Below are positions 31,592 through 39,681 of a DNA stretch of 49,190 bases, piece after piece. Positions within the stretch are counted from its first letter, which is position 1. Every line of letters starts with the position of its first letter. The translations under genes and the position numbers were made by a program. Source of the stretch: an uncultured Candidatus Berkelbacteria bacterium (GTDB lineage: Bacteria; Patescibacteriota; UBA1384; XYA2-FULL-43-10; CAINNR01); contig CAINNR010000026.1 in NCBI GenBank assembly GCA_903851235.1, positions 1-49,190 of the forward strand, written 5' to 3'. The notes beneath the pieces are model-generated. The model ran no database searches. It saw only the letters and a program-made list of their open reading frames with translations, and was not told where the DNA came from.

Positions 31592-32344
31592 ATGGATGAG
31601 ATAATCGAAAAATTAGCCGAGATTGGAATAGAGGAGAAACCAGCTAGAGTCTACCTAGCCACTCTTGAGGTAGGTGGAGGTCTTGCTTCGGAGATCGGCA
31701 AAGTTGCAGGTGTGGAGCGCTCTCATACTTATCACATTCTTGAGCAACTGATCCAGAAGGGGTTAATTTATCGTTCTGAGCGTGGCAATAAACTAATATT
31801 TGCAGCGCAAAGCCCGAGACAACTGGAGACAATTGTGAAGCTTAAGCTCGAGCACGCACGAAATATTATCCCCGAGCTTATGATGATGGAGGGGTTGAAC
31901 CAAACCAAGCCTAAAATTAAACTGTTTGAGGGTATTGAGGGTATCAAACAACTATTTGAGGAGACTCTCGAGTCGCCAAAAAATAGTGAAATGTTGGCAT
32001 ATTCGTCAGCCGAATCAATTCACGATTATCTTAAAGAGTATGTTCCTGAGTATTTGAAGCGTAGAGTGCGCCGTGGAATTAGGCAACGGGCCATTGTGGA
32101 GGATTCTGATGATGCGAGGGTGCACAAATCGAATGACAAGGTTGAACTACGCGATACAAGGCTTATTGACCGTGAAAAATTCCCCTTCAAGAACGAAATC
32201 AATATCTTTGGTAATAAGATTATGATTGCCTCGTATAAGGATCTAATAGGTCTGATTATTGAATCCAAAGACATTGCCGATACACAGCGCGCCATTTTCG
32301 AGTTAGCATGGATTGGGGCCCAAAATATCAATAATCAGGTTTAA
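31592..32344 (+). CDS. TrmB-family transcriptional regulator
   Basis: A 250-residue protein with an N-terminal winged helix (KLAEIGIEEKPARVYLATLE, then EIGKVAGVERSHTYHILEQL and GLIYRSERGN) and a ~170-residue C-terminal domain of the TrmB type (MLAYSSAESIHDYLKEYVPE, then ANIFGNKIMIASYKD-like INIFGNKIMIAS). TrmB proteins, first described in archaea, are sugar or metabolite sensors. It is divergent from the radical SAM gene, which is the obvious target together with itself. The start at 31592 leaves a ~28-base leader with no Shine-Dalgarno site. A second TrmB-like gene is at 38817-39563. Confidence 0.85.
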   Translation: MDEIIEKLAEIGIEEKPARVYLATLEVGGGLASEIGKVAGVERSHTYHILEQLIQKGLIYRSERGNKLIFAAQSPRQLETIVKLKLEHARNIIPELMMMEGLNQTKPKIKLFEGIEGIKQLFEETLESPKNSEMLAYSSAESIHDYLKEYVPEYLKRRVRRGIRQRAIVEDSDDARVHKSNDKVELRDTRLIDREKFPFKNEINIFGNKIMIASYKDLIGLIIESKDIADTQRAIFELAWIGAQNINNQV

Positions 32345-32366
32345 ACGATCTGGTATAATTAAACTG

Positions 32367-33485
32367 ATGGAAAAACAATCCAAGATCAAACTTATTCAAG
32401 TGATCGCCGATTCGGCGATCGGCGGCGGGCCGACCCATGTTTTGGGACTTTTAAAAAAGATCAATAAAGAAAAATTCGATCTTCTTTTAGTTGCGCCACG
32501 CGGTTGGCTGTCATCAGAAGCGACGAAGATCAACGGCGTCAAAGTCAAAATTGTCGAATTCAAAAGTAAATGGGATTTATCGTCACTTGGTAAATTAAAA
32601 AGAGACATCGCCGAATTTCGCGCCGCCGGCGATCCGTTTGCGCCAATTATTATCCACGCTCACGGTCCGCGAGCTGGATCGTTTTGTCGATTAGCGCTTC
32701 GACCAGGTGAAAGATTTTTTTACACCGAACACATTTGGAGTGGCAATTATCACTTGCAAAATCCTCTTAATTCGGTTTTTCAAAAGTTTGGGCTAAGAAG
32801 CATCTATAAACGCGCCGATCATTTAATCGCGGTTTCGAAATCGGTCAAGAGATTTATGCTCCAATTTGGAATTGCTAAGGGGAAAATTGTAGTGATTCCA
32901 AATGCGATTGAGATTGATTCATCAACCGGGCATGCAGCAGATCACACCGGGTTGATGATTGGCACCATTGGCGCGTTAAATAAACAAAAAGGCCAAACAT
33001 ATCTTATCCAGGCGTTTAAAAAACTGACCGAAAGTTTGCCAAAAGCTAGATTGGAGATCATCGGCGATGGGTCGGAAAGGGAAAAACTACTGGCAGATAT
33101 TAACGAGCTTGATTTGGAGTCGCGGGTTCAGCTTCTGGGCAAAATTGACAAGCCGAGAAAATATTTAGAGAGTTGGGATTTATTTGTTTTGCCTTCGCTA
33201 TCTGAAACTTTCGGTTTAGTGATTTTGGAGGCTTTTGCCGCCGGTGTTCCGGTGGTTGCATCCGATGTTGGTGGAATTTCGGAGTTAATCACCAATGGAA
33301 AAAATGGCTACTTGGTTCCTCCGGCCGATTCGGAGAAGTTGGCAAAAGCGGTTTCCCATCTTTTAGTTGAAAAAAAAGCTCGTGAATCTTTGACTCAAGA
33401 GGCGAGCAAGACTTTGAAAGAGAAGTATGATTGGAGTAAGATAATATTGGAGATAGAAAGAGAATACGAAGAAGCGGTAAAATAA
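32367..33485 (+). CDS. GT4-family glycosyltransferase
   Basis: A 372-residue GT-B-fold enzyme: N-terminal glycine-rich loop (ADSAIGGGPTHVLGLLKKIN), C-terminal Rossmann half with IGTIGALNKQKGQ and the EX7E motif within SETFGLVILEAFAAGVPVV. It probably adds a sugar from a nucleotide donor to a lipid-linked glycan at the inner membrane face. The ATG at 32367 is chosen because an extended -10 (TGGTATAAT) ends seven bases upstream, giving a leaderless mRNA; the longer frame overlaps the TrmB gene. Two PIG-L deacetylase genes follow, suggesting a GlcNAc-containing product. Confidence 0.93.
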   Translation: MEKQSKIKLIQVIADSAIGGGPTHVLGLLKKINKEKFDLLLVAPRGWLSSEATKINGVKVKIVEFKSKWDLSSLGKLKRDIAEFRAAGDPFAPIIIHAHGPRAGSFCRLALRPGERFFYTEHIWSGNYHLQNPLNSVFQKFGLRSIYKRADHLIAVSKSVKRFMLQFGIAKGKIVVIPNAIEIDSSTGHAADHTGLMIGTIGALNKQKGQTYLIQAFKKLTESLPKARLEIIGDGSEREKLLADINELDLESRVQLLGKIDKPRKYLESWDLFVLPSLSETFGLVILEAFAAGVPVVASDVGGISELITNGKNGYLVPPADSEKLAKAVSHLLVEKKARESLTQEASKTLKEKYDWSKIILEIEREYEEAVK

Positions 33486-33576
33486 CTTCCGATTTTGCAA
33501 ATAAATTCAAACTACTCAATTTTTGAACCTTGAAAGATTACAAAATCGATAAAAATTGATAATTTTCCGGAGAATT

Positions 33577-34335
33577 ATGTTTTGGCAGAAGGAATCAACA
33601 AAAAATCCCAGGAGTGTTATACTGGACACTTTGCGAGTCATTATAGTGTCGCTGGTCAAGGCAGACAAGGTTTTAGTTTTGGCGCCTCATCCGGACGATG
33701 ATGCTTTGGGTTGTGGCGGGTTAATCAAATCGCTGGCGGACGACGGAGCAAAAATCAAGGTAATTTACTTTTCCGACGGATCAAAGGGAAATAAGAGCGG
33801 AAAATCGAGCGCGTCTTTGATCGTTGAACGTGAAAGTGAAGCCAGGGAAGCGGGAAAGGTTCTTGGCGTCGGCGAGGAGAAGTTTTTTCGCTTGCCGGAT
33901 GGCAAAATTGAACCAACAATCGACTTAGCGGCACAGATTCGCCGAGAAATCGAATTTGATAAACCGGATTTGATCTTGGCGCCTTCAATGGAGGAGTTAC
34001 ATCCAGATCACTACGCCGTGGCGGAGGTACTGGCGACCAGTTTGAAAAATTATTACGGTCAGTTAAACATTTGGCTTTACGAAGTTTGGGGCGCTGGTAG
34101 ATTCAATCGTCTATTCGTCATTGATGATTATCTGCCTGACAAACGTCAGGCGCTAAAATGCCACAAATCGCAGATGAAAGTCAAAAAGTATGATGATGCG
34201 ATTTTGGCGCTGAATAATTATCGTGGACTCTCAACCGGCGCCGGAGATTATGCTGAAGCTTATTATGCTACTGGTCCGCGTAATTTTCAAAAATTGTTTG
34301 AGTTCTACCGTCGCCACCACGAATCTAAATTTTGA
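33577..34335 (+). CDS. PIG-L/LmbE-family deacetylase
   Basis: A 252-residue zinc-dependent N-deacetylase of the LmbE/GlcNAc-PI type. Zinc and catalytic residues lie in LAPHPDDDALGCGG (AHPDD) near residue 36 and in LHPDHYAV near 145. It should remove the acetyl group from an N-acetylglucosamine glycan or precursor. The ATG at 33577 has CCGGAG just upstream. It follows a GT4 glycosyltransferase and precedes a second PIG-L gene, so the three likely act on one glycan. Confidence 0.9.
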   Translation: MFWQKESTKNPRSVILDTLRVIIVSLVKADKVLVLAPHPDDDALGCGGLIKSLADDGAKIKVIYFSDGSKGNKSGKSSASLIVERESEAREAGKVLGVGEEKFFRLPDGKIEPTIDLAAQIRREIEFDKPDLILAPSMEELHPDHYAVAEVLATSLKNYYGQLNIWLYEVWGAGRFNRLFVIDDYLPDKRQALKCHKSQMKVKKYDDAILALNNYRGLSTGAGDYAEAYYATGPRNFQKLFEFYRRHHESKF

Positions 34336-34384
34336 ATCATGGATCTAACGACCATGGTTTCTAACTTCCAATAATTCAGTTTCT

Positions 34385-35149
34385 ATGAGCTTAAAAAAAT
34401 ACTTTCTCTCAATTTACAGAACAATGAATTTTGTCAGTACCGAGCGGGTTTGGACAGCGCTGTTGGCAGATGCCGATTTTCAAGTAGTTGATGGTTTGCC
34501 AAAAAAAGATATTCTTATCATCGCACCACATCCGGATGATGAAATTTTTGCATGCTCCGGTGCCTTGCTTAAGGCGTCAGAGAATCAAAAAATCAAAATT
34601 GTCTACATTTTTTCCGGCGATAGAAAATCGCATTCACCGCTTGCTATTGAGCGTGAAGAGGAATCAAAAAAGGCTGTTGCTTTGCTGGCGGGACCGAATC
34701 AAGTTTTCTTTCGTCTGTCAAACAATAGTTTGGTGCCAGAATCGAAGATTTCAGAGCTAGCGAATATTATCGTCAAATTTAATCCGGGAATAATTATGAT
34801 GCCGCGGTTTTTTTCCATGAATTCCGATCATGTTGAGGCGGCAAAAGCGGCAATTGAAAGTCTGAAAGTTGCCAAAATTAACGGTTTTGATCTGAAGAAA
34901 ATCTCAATTTGGCTGTACGGCATCTGGTCACCGTTGTCGCATTTTAACCGTTTGTTGGAATTCGATTGGTCGAAAAAAGAAAAAGCGATGGAGAAGTTCT
35001 TGTCACAACACAAAGATCGAAATTACATCAAGGCGATCAAATCACTCGATGAATATTACGGCGAAATTTACGGTTTGGCCAAGCCGGCCGAAGCCTTTTT
35101 CGCTCTGCCGGCTGATTTGCTATTAAAAGTATCAAAGGAGAAGAAATGA
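34385..35149 (+). CDS. Second PIG-L/LmbE-family deacetylase
   Basis: A 254-residue paralogue with the motif IIAPHPDDEIFACSG near residue 44 and the second motif altered to MNSDHVEA (usually HPDH). Loss of the His-Pro in that loop may shift metal binding or substrate. The rest of the fold (IKIVYIFSGDRKSHSPLAIE) is conserved. Its stop overlaps the next start by 4 bases (ATGA). Either the two PIG-L enzymes have different substrates or this one has diverged in activity. Confidence 0.88.
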   Translation: MSLKKYFLSIYRTMNFVSTERVWTALLADADFQVVDGLPKKDILIIAPHPDDEIFACSGALLKASENQKIKIVYIFSGDRKSHSPLAIEREEESKKAVALLAGPNQVFFRLSNNSLVPESKISELANIIVKFNPGIIMMPRFFSMNSDHVEAAKAAIESLKVAKINGFDLKKISIWLYGIWSPLSHFNRLLEFDWSKKEKAMEKFLSQHKDRNYIKAIKSLDEYYGEIYGLAKPAEAFFALPADLLLKVSKEKK

Positions 35150-35640
35150 CAGAAGATGAACCGATTGAACCATCGCAGGAACTTTTTCCGGTCGGGGTAA
35201 AATTGAGCGAATTGGTTGATAAATTTCCACGAGAAGAAACCGCTTCGCGATTGGTGGCGATAATGATTGAAAACGGTGAGCCAACCGCTGACTTTTATCA
35301 ACAAACAGGAGAGTACGCCGAAAGAATCAAAACAGCCTGTCAAATCGATTTGGAAAAAGCGGTGGATGAAAATGAAAAACACGCATTAGGTATTCGAGCT
35401 CAACTGTTACATCAAACTGGTTTGATTATCCTGTTGTTGGATACATATTGGCAGTTGGTTGATAGTGGTCACAAGGATCAAGCAGAAATTTTGGCTGCTG
35501 AAATTAGTGACAAATCCGATGAGCTTTTGGGACAACTTGAGATGTCGTTGCTAAGAATTGAATCCTCACCAACTTTAATTCATCAGGATTATTTTGTATC
35601 AATCCAAAAAATGGTTGAGGGACTTCGTTCGAACAGTTAG
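35146..35640 (+). CDS. Hypothetical helical protein coupled to PIG-L
   Basis: A 164-residue acidic protein, predicted almost fully helical (ETASRLVAIMIENGEPTADF, LHQTGLIILLLDTYWQLVDS), with no signal, membrane helix or catalytic motif. The start overlaps the stop of the second PIG-L gene, implying co-translation. The family is not recognised; an accessory subunit of the deacetylase is possible. Confidence 0.65.
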   Translation: MTEDEPIEPSQELFPVGVKLSELVDKFPREETASRLVAIMIENGEPTADFYQQTGEYAERIKTACQIDLEKAVDENEKHALGIRAQLLHQTGLIILLLDTYWQLVDSGHKDQAEILAAEISDKSDELLGQLEMSLLRIESSPTLIHQDYFVSIQKMVEGLRSNS

Positions 35641-35689
35641 TCGTTTTGGATTGCTAATCGATCTCAAATCTGATAGAGTTTCTTAGTGA

Positions 35690-35763
35690 TCCCGGGTAGT
35701 ATAATGGCAGTACGGTGGATTCTGACTCCATTAATCTAGGTTCGACCCCTAGCCCGGGAACCA
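35690..35763 (+). tRNA. tRNA-Gln (anticodon CTG)
   Basis: Acceptor TCCCGGG/CCCGGGA, anticodon loop TTCTGAC, T-arm CTAGG-TTCGACC-CCTAG, encoded CCA. It reads CAG. Confidence 0.95.
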
Positions 35764-35764
35764 T

Positions 35765-35841
35765 GCCGCGTTCGTCTAGTGGTCCAGGATACCTGGTTCT
35801 CATCCAGGAGATCAGGGGTTCGATTCCCCTACGCGGTACCA
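35765..35841 (+). tRNA. tRNA-Glu (anticodon CTC)
   Basis: Acceptor GCCGCGT/ACGCGGT (one G-U), anticodon stem CCTGG/CCAGG with loop TTCTCAT, T-arm AGGGG-TTCGATT-CCCCT, encoded CCA. It lies one base after tRNA-Gln, so the two share a transcript. Confidence 0.95.
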
Positions 35842-35842
35842 C

Positions 35843-35870
35843 CCCATATCTTCTACGTGGGTTTTTTTTA
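35843..35870 (+). terminator. Terminator of the tRNA pair
   Basis: CCCA/TGGG arms with an 11-base loop, followed by seven T. Confidence 0.65.
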
Positions 35871-35882
35871 TGGACAATTATC

Positions 35883-35917
35883 AAAAAAAAGCGGGCTGGA
35901 CTTTGCCAAACCCGTGC
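35883..35917 (-). terminator. Terminator of the 179-residue orphan gene
   Basis: GCGGGCTGG against CCAAACCCGTGC with small mismatches, followed on the minus strand by eight T. Confidence 0.65.
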
Positions 35918-35929
35918 AGAAATCATTGA

Positions 35930-36469
35930 CTATCTAGGAATCTCGATACCGACGCCCTTAATCTCGTGCCCGTTGCTTAGGATTAAAGCGCCTTCTCCAT
36001 CAGGGCAGTTGGCAGGCACTCGGTCGTAATATTTGTAGGGGATGGTAATCAGAACTTCATCATAGATTATTGGGTTGCCCTTTTCCGGAATAAAAACTTT
36101 ATGACCGGCGGGTAGATTGAAACGTTGGAAGTGCTCTCCCTCAACAATTGGCATAGGAGTGTACATTGCGTCTGAAAGGTCGTCCTGATAATAACAGGCC
36201 TGAATCGGACCGGTGAGAATTTGTTGCCAGGTGAAATCCCATGCTCGATACCAAGCATAGATGCTACCGAGCGACAGAATCGTTTCGAGTGCTAATTTTG
36301 CTGTTAAGACATCACTTCCAGGACAGGGAACGGGATTTTCGCCGAGATCTCTTTCGGGTTTTAGCACGCCACAATAATCACAAAAACATCCAGTACCAGT
36401 ATATTCAACTCCATCGACCGAAAATGAGGTCGGTTTTATCCCCCAAGCGTGTCGATCTTCCATGCTCAT
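35930..36469 (-). CDS. Orphan protein family A, copy 1 (CxxC, GDxVFIPxxGNPIxY)
   Basis: A 179-residue protein, family not recognised. An N-terminal zinc-knuckle-like part has CFCDYCG and a later CPGS; a central FTWQQILTGP motif follows, then HKVFIPEKGNPIIYDEVLI, YDRVPANCPDGEG and the terminal GVGIEIPR. The same blocks occur in the same order in the neighbouring gene. The pattern of one possible zinc site plus a beta-rich C-terminal domain gives no function. GGAGGGTGAT precedes the ATG. The gene is monocistronic, GC-rich and flanked by its own promoter and terminator. Confidence 0.75.
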   Translation of the reverse strand: MSMEDRHAWGIKPTSFSVDGVEYTGTGCFCDYCGVLKPERDLGENPVPCPGSDVLTAKLALETILSLGSIYAWYRAWDFTWQQILTGPIQACYYQDDLSDAMYTPMPIVEGEHFQRFNLPAGHKVFIPEKGNPIIYDEVLITIPYKYYDRVPANCPDGEGALILSNGHEIKGVGIEIPR

Positions 36470-36506
36470 TATCCATCACCCTCCCGCGTCAGATGTCACT
36501 GTGCAA

Positions 36507-36535
36507 TTTATATCAATATAACGATTTAAAGTCAA
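36507..36535 (-). promoter_or_regulatory. Promoter of orphan family A copy 1
   Basis: TTGACT (36535-36530), a 17-base spacer and TATAAA (36512-36507) on the minus strand. Confidence 0.7.
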
Positions 36536-36574
36536 CAACTACGGGATTTTTTTGATTGCAAATAAAAATGAACG

Positions 36575-36597
36575 AATCGGACAGTGTCCAACTCGCT
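36575..36597 (-). terminator. Terminator of orphan family A copy 2
   Basis: A 10-bp stem (CGAGTTGGAC with GTCCGATTCG, two wobble pairs, loop ACT) and a T-rich tail on the minus strand. Confidence 0.6.
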
Positions 36598-36614
36598 CTG
36601 GTTTTTTGTTGTAT

Positions 36615-37193
36615 TTAGTCTGGGATTTCAACCCCAATTCCGTTAATGTGTCCATTGCATGAACTACGTCCTGCAATCGCAACGGTAACGGACTCCACCT
36701 TGCCCAGAGGACACTCTGCCGGCACCTGATCGTAGCAATGGAATGGCACCAAAATGTGTTTACCTTGGTAAACGATTGGATTGCCCCTTTGCGGGATAAA
36801 CACTCGGTCACCTGATTCTAGTTGCAGGCGGAGAAAGTTGTCGCCGCTCTTAAGTGGAGCAACGGCGTGATAATTTCCGCAATCCATCAGCAGATTCTCG
36901 AAGGAATTTTCTACCGGCCCACCCAGAACTTTTTGCCAGGTGAAATATGGATAAGTGAAGGGTGTTTTCCAGGCAAAAACTGATTTTGTACTTATCATCA
37001 TGGCAATTGCCAGTCCCTCGGTCAGTCTTTTGCTGCCAGGGCAAACAGACTCGACGTTTATAACGACATGACTGGCTGGTTTTGCCACCCCGCAATGAAA
37101 GCAAATAGCAGAACTGCTCTCGTGAAAACTTCCACCTGCCATGTATGCAGAAGTTTCTGTTGCCCAACTGTGAGCTCCAAAAGTCTCACCCAT
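36615..37193 (-). CDS. Orphan protein family A, copy 2 (tandem paralogue)
   Basis: A 192-residue paralogue of the preceding orphan: CFHCGVAKP and CPGSKRL match the N-terminal Cys region, FTWQKVLGGP the middle, and DRVFIPQRGNPIVY, YDQVPAECPLG and GIGVEIPD the C-terminal half. Overall divergence is high but the motif order is the same, so this is an old tandem duplication. It has separate transcription signals from copy 1, so the two can be regulated independently. The function is unknown. Confidence 0.75.
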   Translation of the reverse strand: MGETFGAHSWATETSAYMAGGSFHESSSAICFHCGVAKPASHVVINVESVCPGSKRLTEGLAIAMMISTKSVFAWKTPFTYPYFTWQKVLGGPVENSFENLLMDCGNYHAVAPLKSGDNFLRLQLESGDRVFIPQRGNPIVYQGKHILVPFHCYDQVPAECPLGKVESVTVAIAGRSSCNGHINGIGVEIPD

Positions 37194-37236
37194 TTTGGTC
37201 AGCTTCCTCTCCCAGCGTTATGTGTTGCTCACTGTC

Positions 37237-37265
37237 TTTATATCACATATATCATTCTCGATCAA
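37237..37265 (-). promoter_or_regulatory. Promoter of orphan family A copy 2
   Basis: TTGATC (37265-37260), a 17-base spacer and TATAAA (37242-37237) on the minus strand, the same layout as copy 1. Confidence 0.7.
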
Positions 37266-37332
37266 GACTAAAATCGTCGAAATTCAGTCGTAATGTTTTT
37301 TGTTTTTACAAATTTGGTTTAAAATAGAATTG

Positions 37333-38820
37333 ATGAATGCAAAAATAAATTTTAAAAATTGGCAGTTTTGGCTAAAGATTTTTTTGATTATTCTCATCAT
37401 CACCGGAGGAATCGCCGGCATTTTATTGTTGAAAAAGTATCGGGCGCTTGCGCCAACTGCGGAAATCAAGACACCGACTGAAGCAGTCATCCCAACGGTG
37501 GTGCCGCCGGCAGAAGCGAAAAATGCCATCGTCAAAGCGCCACCAAAGGTTAAAACTTCGGGTAAAACTTCAACCAAAACCAATTCCGATGGTTCAAAAA
37601 CCGTTACAACTACAACCGGGCCAACCAATTCGGCCGACACGACCTTGTCCGCCGCCGCCGGGCCGTCATCATCAATCGCCGGCATCCACTACATCGATCA
37701 AACCGGAGTTCACGCCGGACTTGGCGACCAACTCAAAAGTTTTATGTCGAGCAATCTGTTGGTTAAAGGTGAAGTGAATAATCTCTACTCAATAATACTG
37801 AAGAACGCCGGCGACACCGGCTGGGCTGGGCTTTACTCTGGGTCCTACAATCAGGGTCCAAACGGGCAGATAACTTCAGCCTGGGGCTACATAACGCTAA
37901 ATAGCTACTATTATGAAGGTAGCCCGTACTTCACTGATTATATGAAACTGGTTCTGTCGCACGAATATGGCCACCACTACTCTCTTTATTACAAATGGAT
38001 GGTTTGGCAAATTCCCTCGGGCGAGCGTTTCCCCGATTCCTATTATTTGATCCGACCGCTGGCGAAATCGACAACGGCAGCGGATTATTCACTTGGTTGG
38101 GGAAATTGTGATGCGGAAATTATGGCCGAGGATTACTCATATTTATTCTCCGGTTATGGTGTCGACCAAATGTCGGCGACCTATGGTTACCCATCGGGCG
38201 GTACAAAAACCTGGTTGGAAAATGAGCCGAATGGGCCTGGTGCGGCGCCGGCATCCGATACTCCGCCAACAGTTTCGATCACAGCGCCGGTGAACGGTGC
38301 AACGATTTCCGGTATCATAAACTTCTCCGCTTCGGCATCCGACGATGTCGGTGTCGCAAAGGTTGGATTTTACATCGACAACAACTCGATATCAGAAGAC
38401 TCTTCCGTTCCGTATGAAGCATCAATTGCGACTGCGAGTTACAGCAATGGCCCTCATACTTTGCGGGCCAGGGCCTATGATTCTTCAGGTCAAACTACTG
38501 ACGCGACCGTTTCGGTCACGATTAGTAACGCGACATCAGATAGCGAGAACCCGACAGTTTCGATCACTGATCCGTCGGATAATCCACACAACTGGTCGTC
38601 AGACGATTTGCACATCCAAGTGGCGGCAACTGATAATGTTGCCGTCCAGAAAATTGAGATCTATATCAACGACCAGTTAGCACTGACGCGAAATTCATCA
38701 TCCGTCTCAGCGGTCTGGAGTTATTCAAACGCTCCAACCGGAACTTATATACTTAAAGCCAAAGTCTACGACACCTCCGGCAACACGGCGGAAACAAGTA
38801 TTACGATCAATAAGACCTAA
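37333..38820 (+). CDS. Membrane-anchored HEYGH zincin with two Ig-like domains
   Basis: A 495-residue extracellular protein. It has an N-terminal membrane anchor (residues ~12-32, IFLIILIITGGIAGILLL) and a Thr/Lys/Pro-rich stalk with KTSTKTNSDGSKTVTTTT. The metallopeptidase-like domain has LSHEYGHHYSLYY (HExxH) and a downstream CDAEIMAEDYS block that may carry a further zinc ligand. Two tandem bacterial Ig-like domains follow, both with the PTVSITxP start and a DNVAVQK-type strand, about 90 residues each. It probably degrades or binds surface proteins or polymers. TAAAAT seven bases before the ATG and absence of a Shine-Dalgarno site suggest a leaderless mRNA. Confidence 0.8.
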   Translation: MNAKINFKNWQFWLKIFLIILIITGGIAGILLLKKYRALAPTAEIKTPTEAVIPTVVPPAEAKNAIVKAPPKVKTSGKTSTKTNSDGSKTVTTTTGPTNSADTTLSAAAGPSSSIAGIHYIDQTGVHAGLGDQLKSFMSSNLLVKGEVNNLYSIILKNAGDTGWAGLYSGSYNQGPNGQITSAWGYITLNSYYYEGSPYFTDYMKLVLSHEYGHHYSLYYKWMVWQIPSGERFPDSYYLIRPLAKSTTAADYSLGWGNCDAEIMAEDYSYLFSGYGVDQMSATYGYPSGGTKTWLENEPNGPGAAPASDTPPTVSITAPVNGATISGIINFSASASDDVGVAKVGFYIDNNSISEDSSVPYEASIATASYSNGPHTLRARAYDSSGQTTDATVSVTISNATSDSENPTVSITDPSDNPHNWSSDDLHIQVAATDNVAVQKIEIYINDQLALTRNSSSVSAVWSYSNAPTGTYILKAKVYDTSGNTAETSITINKT

Positions 38821-39563
38821 TTATTTGGCAGCAAATCCCATAAAAGCTGAAACCACTTTCTGTAATCTTCTGCCATTTCTTTGTCTTTGAGTACGAAAAT
38901 GGAGATCTCATCCTCGAATGCTTTGGGGCCGATACCGGAATAAATGGCAACATAATCGCCAAAAATATCAATTTGCGACTTAGTGGAGTACTTTTTGGGC
39001 AAAAATTTGTATTTGCCACCAACGTATTTTAGGACTTCGGGAAATTTTTCAATTTCAGCGTCGTAAATATCATATGACTGCTGTTTTTGCTCACGCCACT
39101 TTTCCTCAGCGGAGATGACAAATTTGGTAATTCTGGGATCGAACCAAGAGCCTTTGCCCCCGATGGTGTAGTTGGTCTTATTAACTTTGAGCATCAGCCG
39201 GATGTAGCTTTTCAGGCCTCCAACGCCTTTGTAAACCGCGGTGGTTTGTGTAGGCTGATTATGCTTATACAGTTTGTCCAGACCGGGCAATATCATATTG
39301 AGCGAAGTTTGTTTTTCTTCAACAATCTCATTCAACTTTTCCGGGTCAACAGCAGAAAAGAGAAGTGTTTTGGAGGAAATAATTTGCGTGATTAAACCTT
39401 TTTGTTGCAATCGCTCCAGAGTGTCATAAACATTTCGCCGATGAATATCGGCGCGCTTAGCAATCTCATCAATCGAACCGTTTTTAAGTTTGAGTAGGGA
39501 ATAATAAATCCGCGCTTCGTTCAGCGTTAATCCCAGGTCAATTAAATTTTGGATGTTGTCCAT
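38817..39563 (-). CDS. TrmB-family transcriptional regulator, second copy
   Basis: A 248-residue regulator with a winged helix (NLIDLGLTLNEARIYYSLLK, then EIAKRADIHRRNVYDTLERL) and a C-terminal sensor-like domain (VYKGVGGLKSYIRLMLKV, QIDIFGDYVAIYSG). The stop overlaps the stop of the convergent zincin gene by 4 bases. The promoter is consensus, and the ATG follows the -10 by six bases, so the mRNA is leaderless. A perfect dyad between it and the divergent gene at 39682 is the likely operator. Confidence 0.85.
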   Translation of the reverse strand: MDNIQNLIDLGLTLNEARIYYSLLKLKNGSIDEIAKRADIHRRNVYDTLERLQQKGLITQIISSKTLLFSAVDPEKLNEIVEEKQTSLNMILPGLDKLYKHNQPTQTTAVYKGVGGLKSYIRLMLKVNKTNYTIGGKGSWFDPRITKFVISAEEKWREQKQQSYDIYDAEIEKFPEVLKYVGGKYKFLPKKYSTKSQIDIFGDYVAIYSGIGPKAFEDEISIFVLKDKEMAEDYRKWFQLLWDLLPNN

Positions 39564-39569
39564 ATCTAA

Positions 39570-39598
39570 ATTCTAGCAAACCTGATGTCTGGTGTCAA
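39570..39598 (-). promoter_or_regulatory. Consensus promoter of the second TrmB gene (leaderless)
   Basis: TTGACA (39598-39593), a 17-base spacer and TAGAAT (39575-39570) on the minus strand; the ATG begins at 39563. Confidence 0.85.
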
Positions 39599-39603
39599 AT
39601 AAA

Positions 39604-39623
39604 ATGGTGGTATTGACCACCAT
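39604..39623. promoter_or_regulatory. Dyad operator between TrmB and the divergent orphan gene
   Basis: ATGGTGG-TATTGA-CCACCAT is a perfect 7-bp inverted repeat between the two promoters. It covers TTGACC, a likely -35 box of the rightward gene. Confidence 0.6.
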
Positions 39624-39681
39624 ACTAGCGATTTGATACATTGGTCAGGTCGTGAAAATACTGAGAAAAGGATGGCGCGTG

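Noticed and set aside
38817-38820. Stop-stop overlap of the zincin and TrmB genes as an antisense regulatory unit
   Set aside because: A four-base tail-to-tail overlap is common in compact genomes and shows no further structure.
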